Part shown: positions 47,601 to 58,292 of the stretch, piece by piece
Layout of the letters: each line of letters opens with the position of its first letter
Numbering within the stretch: position 1 is the stretch's first letter
DNA from: Pezicula radicicola
Taxonomy: Eukaryota; Ascomycota; Leotiomycetes; Helotiales; Dermateaceae
Assembly: GCA_003008705.1 (NCBI GenBank)
Contig: PDUO01000013.1
Span: 1,074,702 to 1,138,701, forward strand
Direction of reading: 5' to 3'
DNA length: 64,000 nucleotides
Program-made: the position numbers and the translations under genes
Notes under the pieces: generated by a model
Databases searched by the model: none
What the model was told of the DNA's origin: nothing
What the model saw: only the letters and a program-made list of their open reading frames with translations

Positions 47601-48262
47601 ATAACCATGAAGATATCTGAAATGTCTGACTCTATAAGGCTTGAATCAGCTGAAACGTTAAGCTATGTAAAAGACATAGAGTTTCTCTTGAAAAAGCGAG
47701 GAGCAACTGAAAGACAATACACTGTGGTACTGAAAAAAGAAAAGAGGGATTCAACTCCAGCCCCGTGGGTAGGTTCTAGACGTCAGCTGCGTAAGGGTGA
47801 GTACCCACCTACTTCAGCATACTCTAAAAAGACCAGTCAGTGGTAGTTACTAACAGCCAGCAAGCTCAGAGAGATCTCGATTCATTTTCGCAAATCGATT
47901 CCTCGCTCAATGAAGCATCTTCAGTTGGTACCAATGTCGAGACTCGCAGGTCCCGACGTGGTCGGAGCCGTGGACACTCGGAAGAAAATACTGATTCTGA
48001 TAGCTCAAGCTCTGAAACTGAAAGTAATATGGATGATGGAGAAATTTCACGTAGTTTGAACTCTTCCCTTGAGCAGGACGAGGAAATAGACTCAACACAC
48101 GAGGGATCAAACTCACCAAAAGAACCGCTCAATTCTCCAAAGCCAGTTGGCACCGAAGGTGCGGACAAGCCGACTGAGAAACAGATGAAAACCCGTAAAT
48201 CACTCCGGTCATCGGTCAGAGCTCGAATATCGTTTATATGGAAGAGATTCTCTAAGCCTTGA
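44624..48262 (+). CDS. NACHT-domain STAND (NLR-like) protein
   Basis: Exons 44624-44851, 44904-47796 and 47865-48262 (introns 52 and 68 nt) give 1172 aa. The first 130 residues form the fungal STAND N-terminal helical domain (MLDPLTALGVASNVIQLVDY). A coiled-coil region with basic/acid pairs (about 130-200) leads to the NACHT module: Walker A INGKAGSGKSTL at about residues 328-338, Walker B LFVDGIDEFDDD at about 440-450, and the downstream FVISSRP sensor. Next come LPPDLENLYNHML and the helical region usual after NACHT in this family. There is no evident WD, ankyrin or TPR array, only two weak ankyrin-like pieces (LIEAGGNPNQKPDL and LLKSGADPNEVA). The C-terminus is Ser/Glu-rich then basic. Such proteins take part in fungal non-self recognition or cell death; the ligand is unknown. 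In exon 3, acceptors at 47864 and 47870 are both in phase. Confidence 0.88.
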
Positions 48263-49836
48263 GTAAGCACGCCTTCCCAGTATGCTGCATCTACGAGGGA
48301 AAATTACAATGTACCGCTGTTATACAGACAAAGTCAAGGAGGCTTATTATAAAGGCTTATGCATTTGCAAGTGAGAAGAGGGATTAATATGAGTAGGTAT
48401 GTTTCAGCCTGGTAAGACTTGTAAAGTTAACCATTAAGACTGCAATAGTAAAGGAGCGTCTGATTTGTGTCATCTAATCTAACTTTATGATGTATAGAAC
48501 TCACATGCAAGTGACTTGCAGAGACGTTCTATAATGTCCGGGAGCAACTAAGGCATGTCAAGAAACCATAGACCAAAATATCCCTTGCAAGTGGCAACAA
48601 GCGGACATAACTATCCTAGATTCAGGAGGAAATATAAGGCTGGGGGCAAGAAGTAGTTTCGATAAGAATGTGCGAATACGGGGGTTATCTCTACTTAGAC
48701 TCACTTACTAATCTTATTTATGTTATATACACATAACTTGCCAATATATAGCACTCATTTTAGAGAAGGTAAGTAAATGTGCTATTACATAGAGTCTTAC
48801 AGCAGCTGAAAACGTCATGGAATTAGAAAATAGATCTGACTCCGTAGCTTGCTTGAATGTATTGGAAGATGGATTTTGTTCTACTTAGCATTATTTCCTT
48901 ACAAGCGACGAAATAATTCTTGTGTCATCTTAGTTGCTTCGTATGAGATTGTTCTCTACTTCGTATATAGTTTAATATCATAATCAGATAGCTAGCTTAA
49001 GGTGGCGAAAATGAGTAGGAAATGAGATAATTTCAAGGCTTGAATTTTATCTAGTATGGTATGGTATAATTACTAGAAGGAACGTTATATATGCCTGTCC
49101 TAGAGAAGATATGCTGAAAGAGCAAAATTACATATATAGGCATATAATTCCTCTAGCAACCTAATCTTAACTTAAGGTTCTAGGTGTCGAAAACTATACA
49201 TAATCTTTAAAGCAGAGCTTTTACTCTTCGTGGACTTTTTAATGGTTCTCCCCCCTTACCCAGTAGAGCAACTGCTTGCTTCATGTCGTCCTTGAAGTCA
49301 TAATCCTCCTGATCTTAAGGAGTCCATAAAAAGATGTATTAAGGTTTGCAAATGCTAAGCGACAATATTCAATGATCTAAGCTTTTTTTTACCGTGTCTT
49401 TCATTGCAGCTCGCTAAAGATCTGCTTGAGTCCTTGTCCTTGTGTTCTGGCATAGAATTTGCGCAAACCTTCGATTGAACCATCATGAATTCCAAGTTCA
49501 GTGTCCATGGATTAATACTTGTAGTGCCTCGGTTACTGGTTAGTAACTGACTATCAAAAGATGGGAACTAGCTAGTGTAAATATATTGGATATATAACAG
49601 TTTGAATATCGGCAAACTTCTAAACGATACGTAAGAATGACAAGCGATAGAACTCCTGAATCATTTGTACTTCCTGACAAAGACTTTTTTCTTCTCCTTT
49701 ACCCAGTCTAGCACTCTTGAAAATAGCTGCGAATGTATAACGCACCTAAGATAGATAGTCATTCTAAAAGTGGCTTGATAGCTTTTCAATTTAATAGGTT
49801 GCGTCGTGATGTGACAGCCTCAACTAACAAATCAAC
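48263..49836. other. Intergenic, AT-rich
   Basis: About 1.5 kb downstream of the NACHT gene, AT-rich with no gene, RNA or clear repeat. A faint resemblance to short words around 28480 and 59100 (CTACGTAGCT, GCATCTAAGTA) hints at old degenerate repeats but is not enough to call one. Confidence 0.5.
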
Positions 49837-50271
49837 TTTCCCCCCGGAAAACGGTCGCATCGACCTCCTCTTCTACACCAACACCGAATCAGGCAAGACC
49901 GACGACCTAAAATCCGACCCCCACATCAACATCCCCTTCCTAAACTCCTCAGGCGAATGGGCTTCCGTCTCAGGTACATCCTCAATCGCCACTGATTCGC
50001 GAGACCATCAAGAAATATTATTCTCCAGCTTTGAAGGCTTTGTTGATTTTGGAGATGGGAAACATGATGGTGGACCTGAGGATCAAGAATTGGGGTTATT
50101 AGGGTTAAGACTAAGACTGCTACTTATGCTGTTGTTAGGAAGGTGGTTGTTGGATGGGCGGCTGAGATGGCGTTGGGTGTTGTTACTGGGAAGGCTCCTG
50201 CTGTTAATGAGTTGAGGGAGTTGAGTGAGGAAGAGGTTGAGACTTGGAGGAGTTTGAGGAAGATGGTTTAG
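49837..50271 (+). pseudogene. BLI-3-like pyridoxamine 5'-phosphate oxidase-fold protein, decayed
   Basis: Homology to the fungal BLI-3 / general-stress-protein-26 split-barrel FMN-binding family is clear, but in three reading-frame segments. The first frame gives GRIDLLFYTNTESGKTDDLK and NSSGEWASVSG. At about 50000 the family sequence TIKKYYSPALKA continues in a second frame; the first frame resumes at FGDGKHDGGPED; at about 50090 it moves to a third frame with TATYAVVRK and ELSEEEVETWR, ending at TAG 50271. The last break fits loss of one C from GATCCAAG. No splice signals explain the shifts, and the N-terminal third of the family is missing. Upstream sequence from 49733 has an open frame but no homology. 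Confident as a relic. Confidence 0.85.
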
Positions 50272-50530
50272 GAAAGGACCTTAGTCGTGAGAGTTGGTGA
50301 ATTGCAATATTAGCATTGCTATGCATGCATGGAAAGGAATTAGCATGGGAAATTGCAATTACTTTAGTGACTGGCTTCAGACACAGTCATATTATACATA
50401 ATGGTTCCTCGTCTGAAAATTTCTGGATGATTGAGTAAAATTATTATCCTGGTATCATAACGCCTACTCCAACAGTTATGCTGTGACATGCCTATCCTAT
50501 CAGTAAACGCCGCAGTAACACAAAGCGTAT

Positions 50531-52060
50531 TCAAAACTATTGAGCTATTAGCAAAATCTATCAAGTACGAAAGATAACAATGAGCTCTTACAAGTCTGAG
50601 GGGAGTCCTGTTGAGACCTTTCATGAAGTTACGCATGGCCCGTTGCTTATTCGGTCTCGCCTGCAATCTTCTGAAAGCTTCCTGGATATGTCGTGTATCA
50701 ACTGGTGTGCGACCTTCAGAAGGCGGATCAAACAATCCAGCATGAGCCTTCCTCTTCTTGCCCTCAGCCTCCACACCGGATTTATCCTTGCCCAGATCCT
50801 CCTGCTCCTTGATCTTCAAAGCCTCCTCAGTTAAAGTCTGCACAATTTCAAAAGTTAAGAAACCGAGGATATCGACGATATCATCGTTAGGCTTGGAGTC
50901 GGTGACGGTACCGAAACCAGCCCATTCTCTGAAACGTTTGCCTTTGCGGAAGGTGAAGGATGCTTGACGGTATTCGGAAAAGGTCACGTATTCCTCCTTT
51001 GTCATATCCTTAGTCCGATCATCGGCCTTACGGAGTCTTTCCAAAGTTGCGACATTCATCTCTTCCTCCTCTTCATCCTCCTCATCTTCACGCTCAGGAA
51101 CTTCTTGGTTATAAAACGAAGCTACTTCCCATGGCAATCCAACTTTCGCCTTCTTATTTTTCTTCGCTGCTTCCATTGGCGCCATTGGTCCTACTGCTGC
51201 TCCTCCACCTGGTTCTTCGCCTGCTCCTAGATCGGCATCGTTGGCTTTGTCGTCGGAATCCTTTACGTTCTTGCGTACGTCTTTCCAGGAGAGGAAGGTT
51301 CGGAGACGCGATACCTTTGCGTTGTCGTGCCGGATTAGGAAAATTAGGTCGTCGGTTGAGATGGAGCGACTTCCGCGGCGGGAGGCTTGTTCTGTGCAGA
51401 GGCGGAGCTGGCGGGTGTTAGTAGGGTTGTATGTCGTGGTACATTGTGAGGGAGGAGTGTCATGTAGCATTTTGGTAGGAATTGAACTCCTCAAAGAGAA
51501 CTTTCAACCTTGAGGACTGTCCATAGTCTTTCACTTAATCTATCACTTGATAATTTTTAAGGTTGCAAAGCAAAGGATATTTCAATTTCTTCCATGAAGC
51601 GAACACTTGATGACTCCCGGTACCTAGAAGAAGCCTTGCTTCGAGTTCGAGATCCCGCTCAACAAATTTTTAAAATCACTGCCCTAAATAGCGTGACCGA
51701 GAGAATTAAATGCGCATTTCTCAATATTTGATTTCAACACTGTAGATTTCCAGTGGCATAAAAGTGCAAAGCTGCAACAGTTTTGGGCACAGTATTGGTC
51801 ACGTGAACCATGCCAAGTCCATCTCCGCCTAGAACGTTGAAGAAGAACAAGTAACTAACCATCTCAACGACCTGCTGGCGGACAATCTCCTCGATCATAC
51901 CAGTAGTCTCGGTTGAAGCTTCAGCGGTCTCTCCAGAGACATACATCATCTGCGCAAGTAGATCAGTATATTATCCACACAGTACGCGCACTCGAGGACA
52001 GTGAGGCGTGAATCTAACCTGCTGGATCTCCGTCCGGTACTTGGCTGTCTTGTCCGCCAT
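50531..52060 (-). CDS. SPT3: SAGA complex subunit SPT3
   Basis: Four exons: 52060-52019, 51949-51860, 51407-50592 and 50536-50531 (introns 69, 452 and 55 nt), giving 317 aa. SPT3 is a histone-fold SAGA subunit that helps deliver TBP to promoters. Evidence: [37 protein letters not shown], then [20 protein letters not shown] and [19 protein letters not shown] (first TFIID-18-like histone-fold half). The second half carries [35 protein letters not shown] and [11 protein letters not shown]. An acidic Glu/Asp stretch lies between. The last exon contributes one Phe and the TGA; if the 55-nt intron were retained the protein would have about 57 extra unrelated residues to 50364. The 452-nt intron is much longer than others here. 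Confidence 0.9.
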
Positions 52061-53310
52061 ATTGGTTACTGATCTTTAGGTATGAGTAAATATGTCGGAT
52101 TGGTGTTGATGGATGAATGGGGAATTGATGTACAGAGGACGTTTGCCTTGTTGTGCGGCCTAGGTGGCCTGGCGAATAGGTACGCCAGTAGGGAATTCTT
52201 CAGGCAGAAATCAATATAAGTACAACTACTGATATGGTATCGTTTTTGTACTGATAGGTTGTATAGAGATGTTTGTTTGGTTGATGACTATATCGCAGTA
52301 CTTTGCACGGAATTATGGACTGGCCCGGATATGTGCATTATTAACACGTGATATGAAACAGGCGCTTAACGCGCTAAAGTGAGCAAGCTAATTTGTCTAC
52401 GCTAATGAGAGGAATGCATCTTTTCCTTTTCCATTGAACTAAATATATCTACCGAAATTGTTAAAGTCAGTCGGAATTTCTACATAATAACAACTGGGTT
52501 ACTGAAGCTAAGTGAGTTCCCTAAAAAAGTGAGTTACCCAAATCGAGTGAGCTACTCAACCCAAATGAGTTACTGTAGCCAAGGGAGTTACGCAGAAAGT
52601 GAATTTACCAAATCGAGTGAGTTGCTCAAATCAAGTGAGTTACCCAAGTATCAAGCTCACTTCAAGCAACGCAAGTAACGAAAGTGGAAACCTCGTCGTT
52701 TCAATTTCTACAGTAAGTGAGGCTAGACCGCATCATGTGATAGCGCGTTTAAAGTGGAAGCCGCGCCACGCCAAAACATCTTTTATCTGCTTTCAACATC
52801 CATGATCCATCTCAGAATCTCTCCACCACATCATGCAGCGTCTGTGGCAGAACCCCGTGGACATTTGATCTAGTCAGTGGGCAGTCTCAGATCAAGCACC
52901 ACGTCCAAATCCACTTCATTCTCTGTCCAACGTTCTTTCTCCGGTTTACCCCGCCTGTACGGAGTACCATCTGACCATCTCACCTCATCTAAATTTCCAT
53001 CCTCTTTTCTACTCCCATTTCTGCTTGGACCAGAATTCAGTTCACGTACATCCTTCTTTCCATTTGATCTACCTATCCAGCAAGGGCCGTTGACTGTACT
53101 GCTGCCGATCATTGCGCCTCTGCTGCACCTTTTTCGGTTCGTGCATACGAGTAGTACTCCAAGCCTGCGAACCAGCAGGCAGGGGACATCTTCCTTGATT
53201 ACCTATCGAACTGCTAATCTCCCGTAAGTACTTTCGGTTGGAAGTCGCAAACATACACTAAGACCTGCACAACAGCCCGCCCGTCCGCCCACACAGGTGA
53301 TAGCGGCAAA
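52061..53310. other. Intergenic with minisatellite
   Basis: Upstream region of SPT3 and of the F-box-like gene. It holds minisatellite site 2 (52504-52650). No gene is supported. Confidence 0.5.
52504..52650. repeat. 18-bp minisatellite, site 2
   Basis: About eight diverged units of roughly 17-20 bp related to CAAGTGAGTTACCCAAAT, best preserved at 52615-52650 (CGAGTGAGTTGCTCAAAT then CAAGTGAGTTACCCAAGT). Same orientation as site 1, 33 kb away. Confidence 0.85.
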
Positions 53311-54648
53311 ATGACGCATCCTCACGGCCCGGAATGCACCTGCATGCTTGATGGTCCCGATTATCCTGAGCTACCAGCTGTTGATAACCGCTATGAGATT
53401 CTACTCGAGCAGAACAAGCGGATTATCGAGGAGAACATACGATTGAGAGCGTTGTTGGATCAGAATAACCTCATATACTATGCTCCAACAAGTGTCATGA
53501 AGAAGCCACGAACGCGATCCCTGGGCAAAATCGAAAACCAGAACCTTCCTCATATACCAAAGGAGCTACAGCTCAAGATTCTTGAATACGCATTGATATG
53601 CAAGGACCCAATCATCGACCCACTCTACAAGCCTCGACAGCAGCATCTTTCCAACACTGAGAAGGCGAAGCGTAAGGAGATTCACCTCAATTTCCTTCTG
53701 ACATGTAGAACCTTTCATGCAGAAGGCTTGCGGCTTTTCATCGCTAATAACGAGTTCATTTTCACCCAAGTCGCTGCCCTGGAAAAGTTTGCCCAGCTCC
53801 CCGTAGAGTCTCGGTCTACCGTTAACCATGTCACTCTCCGAATTGTCGGTCGATATTACGACAACGTTGCAAGAAAACAAAGCCTCTTAGGCTACCATTA
53901 TCATCCAGAGATTCCGAATTGGAAGTCCCAAATCTATGCTCGCCCACCGGGCGCAGAGATGGATAAAGGTATTCATGCTTATTGCTACCAACAATTCACC
54001 GATTTTCTTGAAGCTCTTCAAATTCCCAAGGCCAAAGGTCGTGGCATTGAGAAACTACTACCCTCTTTGAACACAATGCGAATTGACTTGGTCAACTTCT
54101 GTGACCATCTTTGGCACCCCAACCGTGATTTCTCTACCGTTATCCGATGGCACACAGGTCCTATCATTGAGGAATTGATCATAACAGGAGTTCCAGAAGA
54201 TGACCCAGAAGAGGGAGTCGAATCTCTGATCAACAGACTTGTCAAGGATGAAGGAGTATTCTCATCTGGCCCTCCCATCTTTGTCTCTAATTCACAGAGT
54301 TTGAAGTCATTGAAGAAATTGGGTCTAGCTACAAGAGTTGTACGCCCCAGAATAGAACAACCCAAATCTGAGCGAGACACGGCCGTAGTCCATCCTGAGG
54401 GCGGCAAGCCACCAAAGTCTTTCTACCCTCCGGGCCGTACGATTTGGAAATACACCCTGGAGAAGCTGTCTGATAAGAAGAAAAAGTGGATGGAGTTTGA
54501 TCGGAGAACTGGATATCCAGCGGACGATGTTGACATGTGGTCTGACATCGACGATAGCGATATGTATGACTCGGACGGCAATATTGTCGGCCTCGAAGAT
54601 GATTCAATTAGGACCTCTGATGATGAAATGCCAGGAATGGTGGTTTGA
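53311..54648 (+). CDS. F-box-like/2EXR-type fungal protein with N-terminal coiled coil
   Basis: A single exon encodes 445 aa. The first 30 residues are His/Cys-containing (HPHGPECTCMLDGPD), then a short coiled coil (RYEILLEQNKRIIEENIRLR) and the motif LPHIPKELQLKILEYAL at about residues 74-90, which matches the degenerate F-box/2EXR start of many fungal proteins. The remainder (FLLTCRTFHAEGLRLF, NEFIFTQVAALEKFAQLP) fits that family: a domain that senses unknown partners, possibly as an SCF substrate adaptor. The last 40 residues are acidic. The true role is unknown. The ATG at 53311 is the first in frame. Confidence 0.82.
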   Translation: MTHPHGPECTCMLDGPDYPELPAVDNRYEILLEQNKRIIEENIRLRALLDQNNLIYYAPTSVMKKPRTRSLGKIENQNLPHIPKELQLKILEYALICKDPIIDPLYKPRQQHLSNTEKAKRKEIHLNFLLTCRTFHAEGLRLFIANNEFIFTQVAALEKFAQLPVESRSTVNHVTLRIVGRYYDNVARKQSLLGYHYHPEIPNWKSQIYARPPGAEMDKGIHAYCYQQFTDFLEALQIPKAKGRGIEKLLPSLNTMRIDLVNFCDHLWHPNRDFSTVIRWHTGPIIEELIITGVPEDDPEEGVESLINRLVKDEGVFSSGPPIFVSNSQSLKSLKKLGLATRVVRPRIEQPKSERDTAVVHPEGGKPPKSFYPPGRTIWKYTLEKLSDKKKKWMEFDRRTGYPADDVDMWSDIDDSDMYDSDGNIVGLEDDSIRTSDDEMPGMVV

Positions 54649-55438
54649 AAGGTAAGGTAAATACAAGCTTTCACGTAACATTTGAGTTTGCATCGCCAAA
54701 ATCGCCATTTGCGACACCAGATATCTTGAGGCTTGCCGGCCTTTTTGTTACAGATATAGGCCAGCAGCCAACCCTTGTTTTGATATCTCATGACTTTCAA
54801 AAGTTCATCGACTGATTCTACATTACTAGGATCGAAGTACGCCTTTGGCCTTATTCGCTCTCGACGATCTCAATTTCATGACTAATTGCAAATTTGCTGT
54901 TGTACGAATGTCGCTGTATATTTTGGGACTCGCTAAATATGGATATTGCTTTGGCCCTTGGGGCGTGTCTGATTTTTAGAGGGTTTAGGAGGGTTGTTTG
55001 CACTGAGATCTTCATCACGACATCACGTTTTCTTGTTGCGATGATACCCCTTCTAGTTTGCTGCCCATGTTCTTTCTAGCATTTGGGACGGACGAGTGGC
55101 TTTTTATTCTGAACAAGGCGCAAATACTAGGGGCAAATGCCAAGACCTGAATTTGGCTTGATAATACGTTGTGCGTAATGAGCTTTAAGTCAAAAACTAG
55201 CTGAATCAAATGACTTACTCAGACCTATAAGTGAGTTAATTTACTCAAATACAGTAAGCAAGTTACCTAAACCATGTAAGTTACTTAGACAAAAGAAAGG
55301 CCTCGTGATCTTATGCTACTGTTATTTTAGATCTCCCATGTTTTACGGTCACATGGTATCCCAGGAGCCGCATTATACGCAATATTTTACAGCTCATATA
55401 AGAAGATAAAGGTTTTAACAATCATAAAAAGTGTCAAA
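54649..55438. other. Intergenic with minisatellite remnant
   Basis: Convergent 3' flanks; contains minisatellite site 3 at 55203-55290. No gene is supported. Confidence 0.5.
55203..55290. repeat. 18-bp minisatellite, site 3 (degenerate)
   Basis: About four diverged copies: CAAATGACTTACTCAGAC, then ATAAGTGAGTTAATTTACTC, GCAAGTTACCTAAACCATG and TAAGTTACTTAGAC. Same strand orientation as sites 1 and 2. Confidence 0.7.
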
Positions 55439-55948
55439 TCATGCCTTTTTCAATCCTGCCAACACTTCTAGTCTCTCTGTCCTCTGACTCTCCGTCGCAG
55501 TTGCAGCCCATCTCTCCTCTGCCTCTCTTTTCATCTTGTCCTTTTTCTCCAAGTGAGATCCATATATCTTGCCGAGATAGAAACTCATGGGCCATACTAA
55601 TGCCACGAGACAAAGGTGAAGCATAGGGGACAACCACATCATGCGATTGTAAAGGAGCGGGTCTCTCAAGAGATCAACGCTTACGCAGGATAAGACGATA
55701 TTACCTATGATAGAGAAGAATAGTCTAATAATGCAGCCAGAGTGTAAGTCACCTTTTTAGTTCGAGTGCTTGTCATTGAGCTTGTTAAGTTCATTATTGA
55801 GCGTCCGTTGGTGTGCTTGGTATGACTTTGTGGTTGGGGGTGTAGATGTAGATGTAGTTGTGGATTTGGATTTGGAATTGAAGAGGTTTTCGTAGACGCT
55901 ACAGTAATCATTTATATCGTGGTTTTGGGTACAGGATTTGCAGAACAT
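55439..55948 (-). pseudogene. Small membrane-protein frame interrupted by one in-frame TAA
   Basis: From the ATG at 55948 the frame reads MFCKSCTQNHDINDYCSVYE (a Cys-rich start), a Ser/Thr/Lys linker and ELNKLNDKHSN, then a TAA at 55757-55759. The same frame stays open to 55439: an apparent membrane helix around LFFSIIGNIVLSCVSVDLL, then MWLSPMLHLCLVALVWPM, then a charged tail. The two parts together (169 sense codons plus the TAA) look like one protein with a nonsense mutation. An alternative is a 108-nt intron (weak GTCATA donor, ATTAG acceptor) that removes the stop in phase. The family is not recognised. Confidence 0.45.
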
Positions 55949-55999
55949 TTTTGAGGATGTTGGTGGTTGTGGTGGGGTTTCGTGGTATTGGGGAAGCAA

Positions 56000-56430
56000 T
56001 GATGAGGTGGTGGAGGTGGTGGAGGGATGGAAGGAGAGTTTGGGGTTTGGATGTTGTGGGTGGATCAGGCTGGTTGGGGGGTTAGTTGGGGGTTAGTTGG
56101 GGTAAGTTGGCTTGGTAGGTGTAAATTTGAGGAGATATGGTTTAGGTTAAGGGATTGGAATCAAGTTGAAAATGAGCCAGTTTCCTGAATAAGTGGGGAT
56201 CTCAAATTAAGTAGGTTACTCAATAAGTAAAAGACTTTTTGAGCCTATATGAGACTATAAGGCGGTGAGACTCATAGTTCTTGTATGCAATCCTTATGCC
56301 TAGGAGATGGTTCGGTTGGTATGAAATTCAGGCATAATTTAATGCCTCACGCATTGTATGTAAAGTCTGCTTCTACCCTCCAAATTCGAAGGCCAGTACT
56401 AGACAATTCAGTCGTATATGCATACATTCC
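56000..56430. other. Intergenic with minisatellite remnant
   Basis: G/T-rich sequence with repeated GGGTTAGTTGGG-like words (about 56080-56110) and a minisatellite remnant at 56200-56226. No gene is supported. Confidence 0.5.
56200..56226. repeat. 18-bp minisatellite, site 4 (single remnant)
   Basis: One recognisable unit, TTAAGTAGGTTACTCAATAA, nearly identical to the last unit of site 1 (TAAGTAGGTTACTCAAGT). Confidence 0.6.
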
Positions 56431-57297
56431 TTATACATGAATAAAAAGGTCTGCGTACGCCAATTCCTGTGGTTCCCGTCCATACTTCATGAGCTCATCA
56501 GCTATCTTAGAAACCCACTTCTCCACCCATTTCTTCTCCGGCCTAGGAGCTTCGGCGATAGCATTCTCAATAAGCCGTCCAGCCAACCAAGACATGAACA
56601 GAGTAACCATGGCTGCGAGAGGTACCCAATAGTATTTATGGATAATACCTAAGGGTCCTATGCAAACCAATTCAAGAATCATCCCCCCTAAAGTCATTAT
56701 TACAAGAAAAGGACAGAAACCGATAAGAATTCGGAAAATTTCGGGCCACCAGGAAGCCAAGTTTTGGCTATGAGCTTCACCTTGGGAGTTTTCTGCTTGG
56801 GCGGCCTTTTCGCTTCTTCTGGCAATAGACTTTTCGGGTTGGGGAATCGATTTTGTCAATTTTTCTGTTTTGACAGTTTTTGACTTTTCTTGGCTCTCTA
56901 TTTGAACGGAAGGAGTAGAAGATTTGCTAGTCGCGAATGTAGCTTCTGCCTGTGGCGATGTTTGAAAAGGCGTTATCTTAGAAGGGCTATTACACTTGAG
57001 GTCTCTTTGAGGAAGCTTTACTGAAGGTACTGCAACAGTTGATGGAGTTGATTTCGTATTTGATAAGACTATCTTTGAGCTGGATTCAAGAAGTTCCTTA
57101 TTTATTGACTGCTTGGCGTATTTCTGGTTCTGTTTGCGTGGATGAGGATGGGCCAGTTGAGGGATTTGAGATCTGGATTGATCTTTGTGCGATCTGGTGG
57201 TATCAGGAGTTGGCACTGTCTCAGACGTGGCGATAATATCTCCGTGACAACTCTGGTGATCACGGCCAAATTGGATAGAAGGCATATTTCGTGTCAT
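56431..57297 (-). CDS. Hypothetical membrane protein with disordered N-terminus
   Basis: A single exon encodes 288 aa from the ATG at 57297. The family is not recognised. Residues 1-180 are Ser/Lys/Gln/Thr/Pro-rich and probably disordered. Two hydrophobic segments follow (IFRILIGFCPFLVIMTLGGM and YYWVPLAAMVTLFMSWLAG), then an amphipathic, lysine-rich C-terminus (WVEKWVSKIADELMKYG). It has no signal peptide; likely an internal-membrane or plasma-membrane protein with a cytosolic N-terminus. Confidence 0.6.
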   Translation of the reverse strand: MTRNMPSIQFGRDHQSCHGDIIATSETVPTPDTTRSHKDQSRSQIPQLAHPHPRKQNQKYAKQSINKELLESSSKIVLSNTKSTPSTVAVPSVKLPQRDLKCNSPSKITPFQTSPQAEATFATSKSSTPSVQIESQEKSKTVKTEKLTKSIPQPEKSIARRSEKAAQAENSQGEAHSQNLASWWPEIFRILIGFCPFLVIMTLGGMILELVCIGPLGIIHKYYWVPLAAMVTLFMSWLAGRLIENAIAEAPRPEKKWVEKWVSKIADELMKYGREPQELAYADLFIHV

Positions 57298-58292
57298 TGT
57301 ATCGACTGACCAATTCGACTGATAATTTTGAAGATAGCTGCCAGAATATCAGCAATTAATACCAAATAAAAATTCTACTTCCGGGTTGGTCAAGAGTGAA
57401 ACTAAGTAGACGATACAGTTTATCATACTATCGTTGTATCATTGTCTCCACTCCAAGCTACCATCTCTTGAAGTCTAATTGAGGTACTAAAATATTAACA
57501 AATTTAAGCGACGAGAGTAGTTGAAGTCTACGGCACTGTGCACAACGCACAGTTCTTGATGCCTATCATAAATTAAAATTCTATAAAACAAAGGCTGCGT
57601 GTTATAAAAATCGTATCGAGACTCCCATCTCATGGTCTTCAATCTTGTTGCATTTAGTTATGTGGAGCGGTCCCTCGCTTAGCAACGCTTAATTAGTTAC
57701 GAAGTACTCTGACGGACTCTGATCTAAGCATCGTCGAGCGCTTCAATAAATCGCCAATTCTTCTCAAGTGGATAATTTTGTTAAATTTGAAGCTCGTCTA
57801 ATGTCTTATAGAAATTAATAAACCACCTGAAAATAATGTTGCTGCCTCGTGATTATCTCTAGGTGTCTAAAATAATAGTCGCATACTCAGTCGCAGCAGA
57901 TTAACTTTCTTGATTTAAATAAGATGCCTGATTTAAATATTTGACTTAAGGCTTGTGAGACACATATGAACATTGACTACATTCATGCTCCCAATTATCG
58001 AGCTTGCTCTGAGGCCTATCAAACCGCGCTTGTGCTATTGCGACTTACAATGCCAGCTATAAAACGGAAACTCTCTTTGCTCGCAAATCGATAACATCCT
58101 AAGCCAAGATATTACGGCTACCTAATTTTGACAACTGATAATTTAGTTGTAAACTATCTTTCGCACCGAAATAAGTATACCTTCCGCTACCCCCAATGAG
58201 TCAAAATACAAAACTTTATGTCATTTTCACAACAATCTTAAATACACAAACTAATGAGGACCTATGAGACCACCTCCACTTCGCTTCAACCT
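57298..58292. other. Intergenic
   Basis: About 1 kb, AT-rich, nothing recognised. Confidence 0.5.
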
